DNA of 15,043 nucleotides, from contig JACQFK010000340.1 of NCBI GenBank assembly GCA_016200125.1, positions 1-15,043 of the forward strand, read 5' to 3'. A program made the position numbers and the translations under genes. Shown here in pieces: positions 13,715 through 15,043 of the stretch (position 1 is its first letter; each line of letters starts with the position of its first letter). Origin of the DNA: Planctomycetota bacterium (GTDB lineage: Bacteria; Planctomycetota; MHYJ01; JACPRB01). The notes under the pieces were generated by a model that saw only the letters and a program-made list of their open reading frames with translations, had not been told where the DNA came from and searched no databases.

Positions 13715-14333
13715 CGGCCCGGACTCCGCGCCGCCCGCGTCCCCCCCGCCTTCGAAGAATCCGCTGCGACGCCTCTACCACTGGATCCTCTCCTGGGCGA
13801 ATCACCCCTGGGGCAGCGCGGCGCTCGCCGTTTTCGCGTTCCTGGATTCCTTCGTCTTCCCCATCCCGCCGCTCTTCCTGCAGGTCGCGCTCTCCCTCGA
13901 GCGGCCGAAGCGCTCGTTCTGGTACGCCTTCGTCGACACCTCGGCCTCCGTCGCCGGCGCGATCATGGGGTACTGGATCGGACACGCGCTCTGGGACTCC
14001 GTCGGCGTCCGCATCATCGGTGAAGTCTCCCCGGAGGTCCGCACCATGCTCCACGACAACGCATTCTTCTGGACCTTCCTCTATTCCTTCGTCCCGCTTC
14101 CCTTCAAGCTCATCACGCTCGGCTCGGGATTCATGCATCTGAGCCTCGCGACGCTGCTCGTCGCTTCGACGCTCGGACGCTCGCTTCGCTTCTTCGGACT
14201 CGGCGTGCTCTGCTTCGTCTACGGACCGAAGGCGCGGAACTTCATCGAGCGCCATTTCAACCTGGTGTGCATCGGCGTCGCCGTGATCGTGGGGGCGGCG
14301 GTCGTGCTGCTGAAGGTGGTCCTGAAGCGCTGA
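13704..14333 (+). CDS. DedA/YqaA-type VTT-domain membrane protein
   Basis: The 209-aa protein has a Pro/Ser-rich cytoplasmic start and several membrane segments. The first contains AFLDSFVFPIPPLFLQVAL, typical of VTT/DedA-family re-entrant regions. AGAIMGYWIGHALW follows, then FVPLPFKLITLGSGFM and a C-terminal TM (VCIGVAVIVGAAVVLLKVV). It is most like YqaA, a small DedA-family member. Relatives act in membrane lipid (undecaprenyl phosphate) flipping or membrane homeostasis, a role only inferred here. The ATG overlaps the phosphoesterase gene by 11 nt. Its stop is 6 bp from the convergent 3' end of the last gene. Confidence 0.85.
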   Translation: MADSGPDSAPPASPPPSKNPLRRLYHWILSWANHPWGSAALAVFAFLDSFVFPIPPLFLQVALSLERPKRSFWYAFVDTSASVAGAIMGYWIGHALWDSVGVRIIGEVSPEVRTMLHDNAFFWTFLYSFVPLPFKLITLGSGFMHLSLATLLVASTLGRSLRFFGLGVLCFVYGPKARNFIERHFNLVCIGVAVIVGAAVVLLKVVLKR

Positions 14334-14339
14334 GCGCGG

Positions 14340-15043
14340 CTACTCTTTTTCGTAGACCTGGATGTCGTCGAGGAGCACGTAGGGCCTCGAGTCGCCGTAG
14401 ACGTCGCCGGGCCGGACGACGAAGCGGATCGAGTCGAACTTGTCCTCGGTTGAGACGGTCAGCATCGTCGCGCCGTCGTCGCGCCGGAACAGCCAGTGCT
14501 GCGGCTGGGGCGCGGCGGGGATCTCGAGCGGGATCTCCGCGACGTTCCACTGGTCGGCATTCCGGCGGTCGACCGCGATCGGCTTGAAGAGCGTGTACTT
14601 CTTCTCGTCGACGCGCAGCTGCGCCTCGACCGACTTGCAGTTGGTTGTATAGCGGAAGCGCAGCACGAGGGAGCCGCGCCACGCGAAGCGCGGGTTGGGG
14701 CCGATGGCCACCGCGGCCGTGCGGTCCGGCCGCTCGCGCGAGTAGAGGCCGTCGTTCCTCCACCACACGCCGTCCTGCACGAAGAAGTGCTCGCGCTTCT
14801 GGTCGGCCGCGTCGCAGCTCGTGTAGAAGATCGTCCGCTGGCGGGGGCGCGCGGCCTCGAAGGCCGCGATCTTCTTCGCCGCGACGCCCGGGTCGAGCGG
14901 GTGCACCTCGGCGGCCGCGCGGCCGACCTGGAGCTCCTCGCCGGGATGGATCGCGTGGATGCCGCCGCCGTCGGGCTGCACGTAGAGCGGCTCCGACAGC
15001 GACGAGAACGAGAGCCGCGCCTCGCCGCGCGCGGCCGTGAAGC
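14340..15043 (-). CDS. Partial unrecognised protein, beta-rich C-terminal domain (5' end outside window)
   Basis: The frame is open to the right edge of the window and ends at TAG 14342-14340; about 234 C-terminal residues are visible. The GTG at 14981 is internal. The visible start, ARLSFSSLSEPLYVQPDGGGIHAIHPGEEL, resembles the strand-turn pattern of FecR-like domains. A later region (about 14340-14750) has many beta strands (RFAWRGSLVLRFRYTTNCKSVEAQLRV, KFDSIRFVVRPGDVYGD, YVLLDDIQVYEKE), like a carbohydrate-binding or laminin-G-type jelly roll. Both are weak resemblances, and no catalytic motif is visible. Two cysteines occur (FYTSCDAA and TTNCKS). Extracytoplasmic location is inferred from composition only. 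Confidence 0.6.
   Translation of the reverse strand, partial: FTAARGEARLSFSSLSEPLYVQPDGGGIHAIHPGEELQVGRAAAEVHPLDPGVAAKKIAAFEAARPRQRTIFYTSCDAADQKREHFFVQDGVWWRNDGLYSRERPDRTAAVAIGPNPRFAWRGSLVLRFRYTTNCKSVEAQLRVDEKKYTLFKPIAVDRRNADQWNVAEIPLEIPAAPQPQHWLFRRDDGATMLTVSTEDKFDSIRFVVRPGDVYGDSRPYVLLDDIQVYEKE

Overview
This is a GC-rich bacterial chromosomal window with densely packed, often overlapping genes. The gene content fits a soil or aquatic phylum such as Planctomycetota: a membrane Ser/Thr kinase fused head-to-tail with an ECF sigma factor, an AsmA-like protein and secreted proteins of unknown function. That placement is inference, and Acidobacteriota or Myxococcota would also fit. No rRNA, tRNA, IS element or CRISPR array is visible.

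Layout. (1) 2-814 is the 3' end of a membrane protein resembling the TraG N-terminal region. (2) 816-2555 is an oxidative-stress/metal module: Fe-superoxide dismutase and a VOC/glyoxalase-fold protein form a minus-strand operon, divergent from a SufR-like cysteine-containing regulator. The short AT-rich gap between them holds an 18-bp perfect palindrome over a recognisable promoter. (3) 2565-5380 is a two-gene signalling operon on the minus strand: a 763-aa transmembrane Ser/Thr kinase, translationally coupled to an ECF sigma factor. (4) 5469-7546 is an AsmA-like membrane protein coupled to an unknown protein with a C-terminal Cys cluster. (5) 7604-8017 is a small secreted protein with a C-terminal CxxCH like class II cytochrome c. 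(6) 8024-10740 is a DNA-repair cluster: PolX, an endonuclease III lacking three of its four Fe-S cysteines, and an unrecognised protein, overlapping at the PolX/Nth and Nth/unknown junctions. (7) 10741-11968 is a chromosome-partitioning locus: a 7-bp periodic repeat, two parS sites, a strong terminator and parB without an adjacent parA. (8) 12116-14333 is an operon of an ABC-2 permease, a metallophosphoesterase and a DedA/YqaA-type membrane protein. (9) 14340-15043 is the 3' end of an unrecognised gene on the minus strand.

Several genes share a promoter style: a TATAAT or TACGAT box with no clear -35. In three cases the box lies 6-9 bp before the ATG, which predicts leaderless or nearly leaderless transcripts. 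The items most worth following up are the parS/heptamer region beside an orphan parB, the Fe-S-deficient Nth, the SufR-like/Fe-SOD divergon and the kinase-sigma pair.
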